A stretch of DNA of 64,000 nt, taken from assembly GCA_003216465.1 (NCBI GenBank), contig QCIU01000003.1, positions 1 to 64,000 on the forward strand, in the 5' to 3' direction. The translations under genes and the position numbers were made by a program. The stretch comes from Prochlorococcus sp. AG-402-N10 (lineage in GTDB: Bacteria; Cyanobacteriota; Cyanobacteriia; PCC-6307; Cyanobiaceae). The notes beneath the pieces were generated by a model that did no database searches, was not told the DNA's origin, and saw only the letters and a list, made by a program, of their open reading frames with translations. Positions 17,335 to 26,551 of this stretch are shown in pieces (position 1 is the stretch's first letter; each line of letters starts with the position of its first letter).

Positions 17335-17787
17335 ATGAAACCTAAAAATTGGTTGATTTTAAAAAGGAAAGTAAGGTTTGGTGATTGTGACTCTGCAGGA
17401 GTGATACATTTTCACAACCTTTTAAGATGGGCACATGAAAGTTGGGAAGAAAGTATAGATATATATGGTATTCCTCATCAGGATATTTTCCCCGATGCTA
17501 ATACCCATAAAAATCAAATTATATGTCCCATAGTTAATTGCGAAGCCAATTTTTTATCACCTATTAAGATTGGCGATTTACTTTCAATTAAAATATTCCC
17601 CAAAAAAATTAATAATCACTTATTTCAAGTAAATACATTTTTTTTAAAGGATGAAATTAATGTCGCTGAAGGAAAAATTATCCATTGTTCTTTAGATGTT
17701 GATTCAAAATTGAAAGTTAAATTACCTGATCAACTGGAGAGGTGGATAGAGGCTTCCAATATAAATACGAATTTAAAAGAGTGTTAA
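17335..17787 (+). CDS. menI: 1,4-dihydroxy-2-naphthoyl-CoA thioesterase (hotdog fold)
   Basis: This 150-residue hotdog-fold protein carries the 4-hydroxybenzoyl-CoA-type motif [20 protein letters not shown] (residues about 13-32), with the catalytic Asp near position 16. The Slr0204-type cyanobacterial enzymes hydrolyse DHNA-CoA in phylloquinone synthesis. The setting supports this reading: menE-menC-menA converge on it from the other strand with only 13 bp between. Other acyl-CoA thioesterases share the fold, so the substrate rests on context. Confidence 0.85.
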   Translation: MKPKNWLILKRKVRFGDCDSAGVIHFHNLLRWAHESWEESIDIYGIPHQDIFPDANTHKNQIICPIVNCEANFLSPIKIGDLLSIKIFPKKINNHLFQVNTFFLKDEINVAEGKIIHCSLDVDSKLKVKLPDQLERWIEASNINTNLKEC

Positions 17788-17800
17788 TTATAATGAGTTA

Positions 17801-18997
17801 CTATTTTTCAAATATGAAATTAGATTTTTTTGATTGATTTTTATCAATAATCCAAGTTTCAGGCCTCTCATGTTTTGGCCAATTTTTAGAAAAGTTTTTT
17901 AATAGTTTTAATGAATATTCAATATCTGTTTTACTAGTTTGTTTTTTAAAATCAATAATGATTTCAATTTTATTTCCCCATTCTTTGTTAGGTATATTTG
18001 AAATCATAAAATTTTCTATTGGAATTTTTTCATTTGAGATAAATTCACTTAATCGTAATTTAATAACTTCTGGAAAAACTATTTCACCTCCAGAATTAAA
18101 AGCATTATCTATTCTGCTAATAAATTTCAAATAAGAAGAATTATTCAATTCTTGGATCTCGCCCAAATCACTGCTTTCCCACCAACCATTGTTATTTTTG
18201 AATTTTTTAGTTTTAGAAGGTTCAAGCAATTCAATTCCTATTCTTTCTGATTTGATTTGGATTAAACCCTTTTTACTAATTCTTAAATTTATATCACATA
18301 GTATTTCCCCAACATTATCAATTCCTTCTAAAAATTCCTTAGGTTTTAAGCTTGTAACCATGGCAGCAGTTTCAGTTGATCCATAACAGGGTGCTAAATT
18401 TATTTTTTCTAGTCTGCACTTGCGAGAAGTTTCATTAGATACAGATGCACCACCAATCCAAATTAAATCAAAAATCTTTAACCAATCAATTCCATTTTTT
18501 TCAGATAAAAGTCTTTTTAATTGTGTTGGAACTAATGATGTTATAAGATGTTGATTTTCTTTTTTTATCTCATTAGTAAATACTAATAATTCCTTAGTTT
18601 TTTTAATTAATTTAGGAGAAATATTGATATAGTCACAATTCCATATTTTGCTTCTAAATAGTGGCATTAAACCACTGATATGATTCAAAGGTAAAGTATT
18701 AAAAATTAAACAGTTTTGTAATTTAAATCCTTGCTTTTCAAGCCAAATTCCAGATGCCTTAGCAGATGAATTTAGATTTTTTAAACTATGTATGCATTTT
18801 CTAGGCTTTCCACTACTGCCACTACTATTTAAGATAATTGCAGGTCCAGTTATATCAATAGTCTCTAATATTTCATCATTTTTATAACATTTATTTTTTA
18901 TATAGGTTATTTTTTTATCATTTATATTTTCAAGAATTTTTTTTATAGATTCTTTTTCATTATTTTCAACTTCAATAGTATGAATTTTATTTTTCAT
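17801..18997 (-). CDS. menE: o-Succinylbenzoate-CoA ligase
   Basis: This AMP-forming acyl-CoA synthetase has about 398 residues and lacks the first part of a full-length adenylation enzyme, as small MenE proteins do. It has the P-loop ILNSSGSSGKPRKCIHS (about 53-69), LPLNHISGLMPLFRS, IGGASVSNE, APCYGSTETAAMVT and WWESSDLGEI. The ATG at 18997 gives a 4-bp ATGA overlap with menC, so I prefer it to the ATG 12 bp upstream. It activates o-succinylbenzoate with CoA for ring closure by MenB. Sequence drift is high, with many Lys and Asn. Confidence 0.88.
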   Translation of the reverse strand: MKNKIHTIEVENNEKESIKKILENINDKKITYIKNKCYKNDEILETIDITGPAIILNSSGSSGKPRKCIHSLKNLNSSAKASGIWLEKQGFKLQNCLIFNTLPLNHISGLMPLFRSKIWNCDYINISPKLIKKTKELLVFTNEIKKENQHLITSLVPTQLKRLLSEKNGIDWLKIFDLIWIGGASVSNETSRKCRLEKINLAPCYGSTETAAMVTSLKPKEFLEGIDNVGEILCDINLRISKKGLIQIKSERIGIELLEPSKTKKFKNNNGWWESSDLGEIQELNNSSYLKFISRIDNAFNSGGEIVFPEVIKLRLSEFISNEKIPIENFMISNIPNKEWGNKIEIIIDFKKQTSKTDIEYSLKLLKNFSKNWPKHERPETWIIDKNQSKKSNFIFEK

Positions 18998-19959
18998 AGT
19001 AGATCCCATATCTTTTGAGCATCATTTAGGAAAAGAAAAGAATTAGGATTTTTTTTCATAGCCAAACCAGGAACTTTGGGAGTTTGTCCCAATAGCTGTA
19101 AAGAGGATAAATGAAAAAGCCATCTTCTGCCTATTCCTGTCTCGAAAGAAGTGCTTAAGGATATAAAACCTTTTTTATTTTTTAACTCATTTAAAAGATG
19201 CATAGGATTTCTTTCTTGAGAAGGTCTTCTAATTTGCCAACCATCCCATTCATTAATCAAATATGGATATTTTAATAGTGATTCATCTAAAGCAATTGGC
19301 ATCTTTTTATTAAGTTCTCTTGAACCCTCTATATCATCTGTAGAAAGGGGTTGTTCTAGCCAATCTATATTGTCAATATCTTTCAAAATATCAACCCATC
19401 TATTAGCTATTTCTCTTTTCCAAGAACCATTCGCATCTATTCTTAATTTTATATTACTTCTTAAATGATTTAGTATCTCCATTAGAGTTTTTTCTTCGGA
19501 GGAATTATCTTGTATGCCTACTTTCCATTTAATAGTGAGTGATTTCTCATTCAAAAGTTTATTACCGTTTAAGATTATTAATTCTTTAAGAGCGTTACGA
19601 GGATCTAAAAGTATAGCTGTTTGATTAATTTCATTAAAGTAATAATTTTCCTGAAAATTTATTTTTCTTTCAATTTCAGCTAATGCAGAGTTTATTGCTG
19701 ATTGAATGCACGGGTGAAAATTCTTTATTAACTCAGATATATTTTTTGAAGTTACGTATTTGGGAATCTGATTTAATTGTATTTGACATGAATCTAAATC
19801 TTTTTTTCTTAGAGGATTCACTTCTCCAAAACCAACTCCCTTTTCCATATTTTTTAATTTAATTATCCACCCAGATTTATAGTTATATGTTGTACTTGAA
19901 TTATCCACTTTCGAAGATAATTTAAAGAAAAAAGATTTTTTTTTAAAAGTTAAGTTCAT
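18994..19959 (-). CDS. menC: o-Succinylbenzoate synthase
   Basis: This enolase-superfamily enzyme of 321 residues dehydrates SHCHC to o-succinylbenzoate. It is a divergent member. Conserved points are the KWKVG lysine motif, RIDANGSWKRE (metal Asp), DWLEQPLSTDD (metal Glu), IALDESL (metal Asp) and a late SFETGIGRRWLFHLSSL. It overlaps menA by 4 bp upstream and menE by 4 bp downstream, so the three genes are one translationally coupled unit. The place in the men cluster settles the function over other enolase-superfamily racemases. Confidence 0.88.
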   Translation of the reverse strand: MNLTFKKKSFFFKLSSKVDNSSTTYNYKSGWIIKLKNMEKGVGFGEVNPLRKKDLDSCQIQLNQIPKYVTSKNISELIKNFHPCIQSAINSALAEIERKINFQENYYFNEINQTAILLDPRNALKELIILNGNKLLNEKSLTIKWKVGIQDNSSEEKTLMEILNHLRSNIKLRIDANGSWKREIANRWVDILKDIDNIDWLEQPLSTDDIEGSRELNKKMPIALDESLLKYPYLINEWDGWQIRRPSQERNPMHLLNELKNKKGFISLSTSFETGIGRRWLFHLSSLQLLGQTPKVPGLAMKKNPNSFLFLNDAQKIWDLL

Positions 19960-20873
19960 TTATAAATCAAGTAATCTATGATAAATCCTGCTATTAATCC
20001 AATTCCATTTAGAGTTTGGAATTTGATAGCAATAAATTTACAATTTTTGATTGCTTCAGGTTTGTTATATGAATATTTCAACAAAGTTATAAGCTTTAAT
20101 GATTGAGGAAAACTTATAAGAAAAAGAACACAAAGTATCGGAATAAATCCATTAATTATTATAAAAAGTTGGAAAACATAAATTATAAAAACTATCCAAG
20201 GAATAATTTTAGCTCCTCTTTTCGCTCCTAAACGTACTAAAGGTGAATTTTTACCATGTTCTTTATCTTCTTTGATCTGATGGAAATGAGAGCAAAATAG
20301 TACTAGTGTGGTTGCCAATGAGGATCCTGAACCAAGAAATAATGACTCTTTCCAAGGAATAGAAATCATGTATATATCTGATGGATTTAAAGCAATTAAA
20401 GCAGCAGCGTAAGCTAAGGGACCAAAAGCTAACCAACATAATGGTTCTCCTAAACCCTGGTAGCCCAAACGGAAAGGTGGTCCTTGATATAAATATCCCA
20501 AGAAGCAGCAAGCGCCTACTAATATCATTACATTTATGCTCGTCGAAATTGAAATAATGGCAATTAATAATAATCCAATCAATAGAGATGTATAAGCGGT
20601 AATTGAAACTATTGTTTTATTTCGCACAAGATTTACAATGGAATGAAATTTAAATTCATCAATTCCTGTTTCTGAATCAAATAAATCATTAGTTAGATTT
20701 TCCCAAATAAGTATTAATATTGCAGCGATTGTGAATGCTATTAAATTATATATTTTGACATTGTTGAAAGAGTTGAGGGTATAAGCTCCTGAAATAAAAA
20801 CTGGTAAAATTGCTACTGAATAAAGAGGCCATTTTATTGCTTGTTTCCATAAACTTTTATTTCTTTCATTCAT
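19956..20873 (-). CDS. menA: 1,4-dihydroxy-2-naphthoate phytyltransferase
   Basis: This UbiA-family membrane prenyltransferase has 305 residues and eight or nine transmembrane helices. The first Asp-rich motif NDLFDSETGID lies at about residues 62-72, and the second is HFHQIKEDKEHGKNSP with its conserved acidic residues. It attaches the phytyl chain to DHNA on the way to phylloquinone, the A1 cofactor of photosystem I. It leads the menA-menC-menE operon and is divergent from menF across about 100 bp holding an 8-bp inverted repeat. Confidence 0.93.
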   Translation of the reverse strand: MNERNKSLWKQAIKWPLYSVAILPVFISGAYTLNSFNNVKIYNLIAFTIAAILILIWENLTNDLFDSETGIDEFKFHSIVNLVRNKTIVSITAYTSLLIGLLLIAIISISTSINVMILVGACCFLGYLYQGPPFRLGYQGLGEPLCWLAFGPLAYAAALIALNPSDIYMISIPWKESLFLGSGSSLATTLVLFCSHFHQIKEDKEHGKNSPLVRLGAKRGAKIIPWIVFIIYVFQLFIIINGFIPILCVLFLISFPQSLKLITLLKYSYNKPEAIKNCKFIAIKFQTLNGIGLIAGFIIDYLIYK

Positions 20874-20891
20874 TATTAATGCAGTTAAGAG

Positions 20892-20916
20892 AAACTATAA
20901 TTATTAAATATAGTTT
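20892..20916. promoter_or_regulatory. Inverted repeat in the menA/menF divergent promoter region
   Basis: AAACTATA and TATAGTTT are perfect 8-bp arms with a 9-bp spacer, placed 19 bp upstream of the menA start and about 58 bp upstream of menF. Symmetric spacing in a shared promoter region suggests a site that could control both phylloquinone units. The arms are AT-rich and could also be -10-like sequence; the function is not shown. Confidence 0.35.
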
Positions 20917-20974
20917 ATAAATTGAGTTACATTTTTTACTTTAATGCATGATTTTTAGTTATTTTCAATAAGTG

Positions 20975-22372
20975 ATGAAAAATAATTTAAACTTTTCAGA
21001 TTTTTTAAAAGGCGTTTTTTCCAATTTCGATAAGAAAGGGGTAAATTCCGGATTAGTAAGTATTTGTATTGAGATACCTTGTGTTGATTTATTTGATGTA
21101 TACGAATTTTTTATTGATAAATATTCTTTTTCTTCTTTTTGGGAAGAGGATAATAAAATGTCATATATAGCTCTTGAGAAATGTAAATATCTAACTTTAG
21201 AAGGACCTAAAAAATTTAAAGTAGCGAAAGACTTTAGCTCTGAGAACTTTAATAATCTAATAAATTTAACGGATGAATCGAGTACCTCTGCCCTTTCAAA
21301 AATAATTTATTTTTTTTCCTTTTCAGAGAATCTAAATAAAAAATATTGTTCGCTTGATGTCCCTGGTTTAGAGGCCATTTTACCTAAAATATTAATTATT
21401 AAAAATAAAAATAATTGTTGGTTAAGAATAAATGCACATGTCGATGGTAAATCTTCTTTGAGGACATTAATTGAAGAACTATGGTCAATAAGAGATCAGA
21501 TTTTTAATTCAAAAAATAAAAAAAGTAAAAATAGTTTTGATTATCCTTCGATCAATTATTTTTTGAATTCTTTAGAGTTATCAAATAATAATCTCAAGCA
21601 ATTAATAAATAAGGGAATTCAATTAGTAGAGGAAGATAACCTTGAAAAGATAGTTTTAGCTTCAAGAGTCAAAATAGACTTTAAAAATAAATTAAATCTA
21701 ATAAATATTTTAAGAAAATTAAAAACTAATCAACCAAATACTTGTAGATATGTTTGGAGGAGAAATAGCAAGGATATTACATTTGGAGCATCGCCAGAAA
21801 AATTATTTTCTTTTATGAAGCCTGATTTGGTTTTAGAGGCTATTGCTGGAACAATATCAAGTGATTTAAATCCGGATTCTCTTATGGATAGCTCTAAGGA
21901 TATAAAAGAGCATAATTATGTAATACAGTATTTAATTAAATCTTTGGAAGTTTTAAGGATTAATAACTATACAAAAAGTTCGTTAAAGGTAACTTCTTTT
22001 GGAGATATTTCTCATTTACAAACTTTGGTATATTCTAAAATTCATAATATATGCCCTTTTGACTTGCTTAGAGTTTTGCATCCATCTCCAGCAGTCTGTG
22101 GATCTCCTAAAAAGGAAGCAATGAATTGGATAAACATACTTGAATCATTTTCTAGAGGAAATTATGCTTCGCCTATAGGGTGGGTAGATTCTGAAGGGAA
22201 TTCAGAATTCAGAGTAGCTATAAGAGGAGCACGTTATATTGACCAAAATCTAGAATTTACGGCTGGTTCAGGGTTAATAAAAGGTTCCATCTCTAATAAA
22301 GAAATTGAGGAGATTCAACTTAAATTTAAATCTTTAGTGAAGCAAATTTTTATTGCCAAAACAACTAAATAA
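20975..22372 (+). CDS. menF: Isochorismate synthase
   Basis: This chorismate-using enzyme of about 465 residues makes isochorismate, the first step of phylloquinone synthesis. The N-terminal half is variable; the C-terminal chorismate-binding domain shows [30 protein letters not shown], the [10 protein letters not shown] helix, [15 protein letters not shown] and [18 protein letters not shown]. These separate it from TrpE and PabB. I use the ATG at 20975; a GTG directly before it (20972) is an equal option. It is divergent from menA-C-E and overlaps the gshB end by 8 bp. Confidence 0.92.
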   Translation: MKNNLNFSDFLKGVFSNFDKKGVNSGLVSICIEIPCVDLFDVYEFFIDKYSFSSFWEEDNKMSYIALEKCKYLTLEGPKKFKVAKDFSSENFNNLINLTDESSTSALSKIIYFFSFSENLNKKYCSLDVPGLEAILPKILIIKNKNNCWLRINAHVDGKSSLRTLIEELWSIRDQIFNSKNKKSKNSFDYPSINYFLNSLELSNNNLKQLINKGIQLVEEDNLEKIVLASRVKIDFKNKLNLINILRKLKTNQPNTCRYVWRRNSKDITFGASPEKLFSFMKPDLVLEAIAGTISSDLNPDSLMDSSKDIKEHNYVIQYLIKSLEVLRINNYTKSSLKVTSFGDISHLQTLVYSKIHNICPFDLLRVLHPSPAVCGSPKKEAMNWINILESFSRGNYASPIGWVDSEGNSEFRVAIRGARYIDQNLEFTAGSGLIKGSISNKEIEEIQLKFKSLVKQIFIAKTTK

Positions 22373-23288
22373 TTTCTAATAATTTTTCAATTACTTGATT
22401 TGAAACGCTTTTGTTAGATAAAGTTTCTATCTCTCTTAATCCTGTTGGACTTGTTACGTTAATTTCACTAAGCATCCCATTTATTACATCTATACCAACA
22501 AAGAATAAACCTTCATCTTTGAAATGTTGAGATAACTCAGTACAAATTTTTTTTTCTTTAGCTGTTAGGTTTGTTTTTTCTGCTTTACCTCCCATAGCTA
22601 AATTACTCCTAAAGTCCCCCCCTTGAGGGATTCTATTAATTGATCCAATTGGCTCTCCGTTAACAATAATTATTCTTTTATCCCCTTCTTTTACTTCTGG
22701 AATAAATTTTTGCATCATTACTGGTAATTCTTCTTGCGATGTTATTAATTCAATCATAGCTTTAATACCTGGAGAATCCTTAGTTAGACGAATAACGCCT
22801 TGTCCTCCTTTTCCGCCAAGTGGTTTAACAACAACATCATGATTAATTTGTGCAAAATTAATAAGATCTTTTACTTTACTTGCAACTATTGTTGGAGCCA
22901 TCAAATGGCTGTACCTCAATGCGCCTAATTTTTCGTTCCAAGCACGTAATGAGGAAGGCTTATTTATAACTTTTACTCCTTTTCTTTCGGCTACTTCCAA
23001 AAGATGAGTTGCATATAAATATCCCTCATTTACTGGAGGATCTTTTCTCATCCAAATACAATTAAATTCAGCAAGAGGGATACATTTATTTTCTTTAAAA
23101 GAGACCCATGGAAAAACTTCAGCTCTCCAAGAAGATGCCCATACTTCATCTCCCCTTGCCTCTAGATCTTGGGGAGTACAAGTCCATACTTCTATCTTTT
23201 TCTTAGAAGAAGCTTGCATTAATGCTGCAGATGAATCTTTTAATGGATTTATATTTTTTATTGGGTCTACTACAAATAGAAATTTCAT
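22365..23288 (-). CDS. gshB: Glutathione synthetase
   Basis: This prokaryotic-type ATP-grasp glutathione synthetase of 307 residues joins gamma-glutamylcysteine and glycine. Conserved segments are [80 protein letters not shown] and the Mg-binding [25 protein letters not shown]. It follows grxC by 6 bp, so the glutaredoxin and the maker of its reductant form one operon. Confidence 0.96.
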   Translation of the reverse strand: MKFLFVVDPIKNINPLKDSSAALMQASSKKKIEVWTCTPQDLEARGDEVWASSWRAEVFPWVSFKENKCIPLAEFNCIWMRKDPPVNEGYLYATHLLEVAERKGVKVINKPSSLRAWNEKLGALRYSHLMAPTIVASKVKDLINFAQINHDVVVKPLGGKGGQGVIRLTKDSPGIKAMIELITSQEELPVMMQKFIPEVKEGDKRIIIVNGEPIGSINRIPQGGDFRSNLAMGGKAEKTNLTAKEKKICTELSQHFKDEGLFFVGIDVINGMLSEINVTSPTGLREIETLSNKSVSNQVIEKLLEII

Positions 23289-23294
23289 AATTAT

Positions 23295-23549
23295 CTAATT
23301 CAGTAATAAGTCCAGTTTGTCCTCTTTTTCTAATTCATAAAGTTCGTCACAACCACCAATACTTTTGTCATCAATGAAAATTTGAGGAACTGTTCTTTTA
23401 CCATTAGCTCTCTCCATCATTAGTTCCCTTGCATTATCATCGCCATCTATTTTATGTTCAGTAAAAGTTATATTTTTTTTTTCAAGTAAAGATTTCGCCC
23501 GTATGCAGAATGGGCAAAATCGCCAAGTATAAATTTCAACTTTAGACAT
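23295..23549 (-). CDS. grxC: Glutaredoxin (dithiol, GrxC type)
   Basis: This 84-residue glutaredoxin has the active site CPFC (WRFCPFCIRAKSLL, residues about 12-15). Phe replaces the common Tyr of CPYC, which usually only tunes redox potential. The cis-Pro motif RTVPQIFIDD and the glutathione-binding GGCDEL are present. It reduces protein and small-molecule disulfides with glutathione. It leads the grxC-gshB operon and is divergent from prfB across 76 bp. Confidence 0.96.
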   Translation of the reverse strand: MSKVEIYTWRFCPFCIRAKSLLEKKNITFTEHKIDGDDNARELMMERANGKRTVPQIFIDDKSIGGCDELYELEKEDKLDLLLN

Positions 23550-23625
23550 TTTTTTAAAATATTATTTACTTTATACTATTAAATAAAAGTGCTTGTTAGA
23601 TTATAAATAACAATTAAATTCTATT

Positions 23626-24748
23626 TTGATAGATATAACAGAATTTAAAAAAGATCTTTCAGAGTTAACCAAGCGCCTGGGTCATGCTCAGGATTGTCTT
23701 TGACGTTCCCAATTTAGTAGCTAAGAAAAAAGAGTTAGAGCAAATTGCTGCTCAACCAGAATTCTGGGGTAATCAGGCAGATGCAAAAAAACATATGCTC
23801 AATCTTGATGATGTTAGAGATCAACTTCAATTGTTAGATAAATGGAAAATGTTCATTTCTGATGCTGAAGCTTCTCTTGAGCTTTATTCCTTAGAGCCTG
23901 AAGAAGAAATGATTGTTGAGTCACATCAAGGGTTAGTAACTTTAAGAGAGAATTTAGATAAGTGGGAATTTCAAAGATTATTATGTGGTGAATATGATAA
24001 AGAAGCTGCTATCGTCTCTATTAATGCTGGTGCAGGTGGCACTGATGCACAAGATTGGGTGGAAATTTTATTAAGAATGTATTCAAGATGGGCAGATAAT
24101 AATGGAATGAGCTTGGAAATTACTGATTTATCTGATGGAGAAGAAGCAGGTATTAAAAGCGTTACTTTTGAAGTTAATGGTAAATATGCTTATGGTTATC
24201 TTCAAAATGAAAAAGGTACTCATAGATTAGTAAGAATTTCACCATTTAATGCAAATGGTAAAAGACAAACTAGTTTCGCTGGAGTTGAGGTCATGCCTAA
24301 ATTAGATCAAAGTATTTCATTAGAGATTCCTGATAAAGATTTAGAAATTACAACTAGTAGATCAGGCGGAGCTGGAGGGCAAAATGTTAACAAAGTAGAA
24401 ACAGCAGTAAGGATTGTACATTTGCCTTCAGGAATCGCTGTAAGATGTACTCAAGAGCGATCTCAGTTACAAAATAAGGAGAAAGCAATGTTATTGCTTA
24501 AAGCTAAATTATTAGTAATAGCTAAAGAACAAAGAGCTTCTGAAATATCGGATATTAAAGGTGATATTGTTGAAGCTGCATGGGGTAATCAAATTAGAAA
24601 TTATGTTTTTCATCCCTATCAAATGGTCAAAGATTTAAGAACAATGAAAGAGACTAATGATTTAGATGCAGTTCTTAATGGTGGATTAGATCAATTTATT
24701 CATGAATTATTACGTATGAATATTTCTTCTAAAGAGTCTATTCAATAA
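23626..24748 (+). CDS. prfB: Peptide chain release factor 2, expressed by programmed +1 frameshift
   Basis: RF2 ends translation at UAA and UGA. The gene is in two frames. A 25-codon first part starts at TTG 23626 ([20 protein letters not shown] and on) and stops at TGA 23701-23703. The main part is in the +1 frame from GAC 23702 to 24748. The main ORF alone, from ATG 23684, would lack the conserved N-terminal helix. The tripeptide motif for RF2 is present (SPF in [18 protein letters not shown]), as is the catalytic GGQ ([16 protein letters not shown], about residue 250). Translating the joined frames gives a full-length protein of about 374 residues. It heads a plus-strand operon with DUF3285, ybeY, dgkA, trpG/pabA and the lactamase-like gene. 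Confidence 0.95.
23690..23704 (+). promoter_or_regulatory. prfB +1 programmed frameshift site
   Basis: The slippery codon CTT (23698-23700) is followed by the in-frame stop TGA and a C (CTTTGAC), the canonical RF2 autoregulatory site. An AGGA (23690-23693), a weak internal Shine-Dalgarno element, lies 4 nt before it. When RF2 is scarce the ribosome pauses at UGA, slips +1 and makes RF2. Confidence 0.93.
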
Positions 24749-24752
24749 ATTT

Positions 24753-24935
24753 ATGGCAAATAAAAACGAAAATTTAGAAAAAAAAGTTTCTCCTCCTAGC
24801 TTTATAAAACTAGCTATGAGAAATATGGTTAGGAAGGGTTCTAAAAGTATTTCTCATTTTTCAATTACTTTTTTAATTTTGATTGGACTTTTAATATTAA
24901 TAGCTACTTTAGGAAAGCCTAATATGCCTGTTTAA
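24753..24935 (+). CDS. DUF3285-family small membrane protein
   Basis: This 60-residue cyanobacterial protein has a basic hydrophilic N-terminus ([20 protein letters not shown]) and one C-terminal transmembrane helix (about 37-54, [19 protein letters not shown]). I recognise the length and the [17 protein letters not shown] pattern as the DUF3285 family, whose function is unknown. It starts 4 bp after the prfB stop and 7 bp before ybeY, so it is embedded in the operon. Confidence 0.8.
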   Translation: MANKNENLEKKVSPPSFIKLAMRNMVRKGSKSISHFSITFLILIGLLILIATLGKPNMPV

Positions 24936-24942
24936 TGAAAGT

Positions 24943-25485
24943 ATGTATAAAAAAGATTTATATGACTTACAAATAGATTTAGTCTTTAAATGTAATGATT
25001 TTTCTAATTTATCAGATCATTTTCTAAATAAGCCAGATAATCTTATTTTCGAATCTGGTTTTTGGGAAGAAGTATTATTGTGTTGGATTAAAGTAATTTT
25101 AGATGAAAAAGATACTTCTTTTCCAAATTTTATTTTAGACAAAAAAAGTTTTTCGTTAAGTTTGCAGATTATTAATGATAATGAAATGTCTTCTATTAAT
25201 CAAAAGTGGATGAATAAATCTGGGTCAACTGATGTTTTATCTTTCCCAATTATTTCTGATGAAGATACTACTAAAGATTTAAATTTTATTGAATTAGGAG
25301 ATTTATTTATATCCTTAGAAACGGCTTTTAAACAATCTTTAGAATTTAATCATTCTATTAAAAAAGAAATGCTCTGGTTAGCAAGTCATGGATTATTACA
25401 TCTTTTGGGATGGGAACATAATGATGATTATGAATTAGATAATATGTTAAATTTTCAAGAATATTTAATTTCAAAATTAGATTGA
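24943..25485 (+). CDS. ybeY: Endoribonuclease YbeY (rRNA maturation factor)
   Basis: This zinc-dependent RNase of 180 residues acts in 16S rRNA 3'-end maturation and ribosome quality control. The metal motif [11 protein letters not shown] is at about residues 149-159 (pattern HGxLHLxGxxH), and STDVLSFPI precedes it. The N-terminal 50 residues are longer than in E. coli YbeY, as in other cyanobacteria. The ybeY-dgkA order found here is common among bacteria. Confidence 0.94.
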   Translation: MYKKDLYDLQIDLVFKCNDFSNLSDHFLNKPDNLIFESGFWEEVLLCWIKVILDEKDTSFPNFILDKKSFSLSLQIINDNEMSSINQKWMNKSGSTDVLSFPIISDEDTTKDLNFIELGDLFISLETAFKQSLEFNHSIKKEMLWLASHGLLHLLGWEHNDDYELDNMLNFQEYLISKLD

Positions 25486-25508
25486 AAGATTTTATTAATC
25501 AACTATAA

Positions 25509-25925
25509 ATGAAGAGTAAAGCAAAACTTTTAAAAAGTAGAAGAAGTTCATATAGGACATCTAAAAATGTTTTAGTAAGTTTTAGATACGCTTTTAATGG
25601 GATTAAATATACATTTGAAAATTCAAGAAATTTTAAAATTCAAGTTCTTTTTGCTCTTTTTATTTTAATCATAGGTTCTATTCTTCAACTTGATAAAAGA
25701 GATTATCTAATTATGCTGGGGACTATTTTTTCTGTATTGACTTTAGAAATAATAAATACATCAATCGAATCTTTAGTTGATCTAGTGATTAAAAAAAAGT
25801 TTAGTAATCTTGCTAAAATTGCAAAGGACTGTTCAGCAGGTGCTGTATTATTAGCTTCAATTAATTCTGTTATTATTGGTCTATGCTTATTTATTCCTAA
25901 AATAAAGTTATTATTTTTAAATTGA
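25509..25925 (+). CDS. dgkA: Diacylglycerol/undecaprenol kinase, DgkA family
   Basis: This 138-residue membrane kinase has a basic N-terminus (SKAKLLKSRRSSYRTSK) and three transmembrane helices (about 47-62, 70-86 and 108-132). The family signature is EIINTSIESLVDLV followed by AKDCSAGAVLLASI, the active-site helix. Gram-positive and cyanobacterial members mostly phosphorylate undecaprenol in the cell-wall lipid cycle. The gene follows ybeY by 23 bp and precedes trpG/pabA by 7 bp. Confidence 0.93.
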   Translation: MKSKAKLLKSRRSSYRTSKNVLVSFRYAFNGIKYTFENSRNFKIQVLFALFILIIGSILQLDKRDYLIMLGTIFSVLTLEIINTSIESLVDLVIKKKFSNLAKIAKDCSAGAVLLASINSVIIGLCLFIPKIKLLFLN

Positions 25926-25932
25926 AAAAGAT

Positions 25933-26529
25933 ATGTTTTTAGTTATTGATAATTATGATAGTTTTACGTATAACCTAGTTCAATACTTAGGAGAGCTTTC
26001 ACTAGAACATCCTATAACAAAAGAATTATTAGTAAAAAGAAATGATGAAATTACTTTAGAAGAAATAAGTCATATTAATCCCGATGGTATTTTATTGTCT
26101 CCTGGTCCAGGGAATCCAGATCAGTCAGGTATTTGTCTGCCAATTCTTCAAAACTTATCCAAGGAAATTCCAATATTGGGAGTCTGTTTAGGTCATCAAG
26201 CCTTAGCTCAAGCCTATGGCGGTAAAGTAATAGTTGGTAAAGAATTAATGCATGGAAAGACCTCAAAAATTATTCACAATAAAAAAGGATTATTCAAAGA
26301 TATTGATAGCCCATTTGTGGCTACTAGATATCATAGTCTTATAGTAGATTCAGAATCTCTACCCTCTTGTTTTGAAATAACTGCCACTCTAGAGGATTCA
26401 ACTATTATGGCTATTTCTCATAAACAATATAAAAAATTACACGGTGTTCAGTTTCATCCAGAAAGTGTTTTAACACAATTTGGTCATAAATTAATTAGTA
26501 ATTTTCTAAAGATGGCCGAACAGAAGTAA
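25933..26529 (+). CDS. trpG: Glutamine amidotransferase of anthranilate/aminodeoxychorismate synthase
   Basis: This class I glutamine amidotransferase has 198 residues with the N-terminal IDNYDSFTYNLVQYLGEL, the oxyanion segment LLSPGPGNPDQSG, the nucleophile motif GVCLGHQALAQAYGG (Cys about 80) and the His-Glu pair in GVQFHPESVLT. It supplies ammonia to TrpE (tryptophan) and/or PabB (folate); many cyanobacteria use one protein for both, so trpG and pabA are equally fair names. No large subunit is in the window. Confidence 0.92.
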   Translation: MFLVIDNYDSFTYNLVQYLGELSLEHPITKELLVKRNDEITLEEISHINPDGILLSPGPGNPDQSGICLPILQNLSKEIPILGVCLGHQALAQAYGGKVIVGKELMHGKTSKIIHNKKGLFKDIDSPFVATRYHSLIVDSESLPSCFEITATLEDSTIMAISHKQYKKLHGVQFHPESVLTQFGHKLISNFLKMAEQK

Positions 26530-26551
26530 AATTAAATAATAAATTTTAACT

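Noticed and set aside
23684-23701. prfB starting at ATG 23684 without a frameshift
   Set aside because: The CTTTGAC site and a 25-codon upstream frame that encodes the expected RF2 N-terminus fit programmed frameshifting far better.
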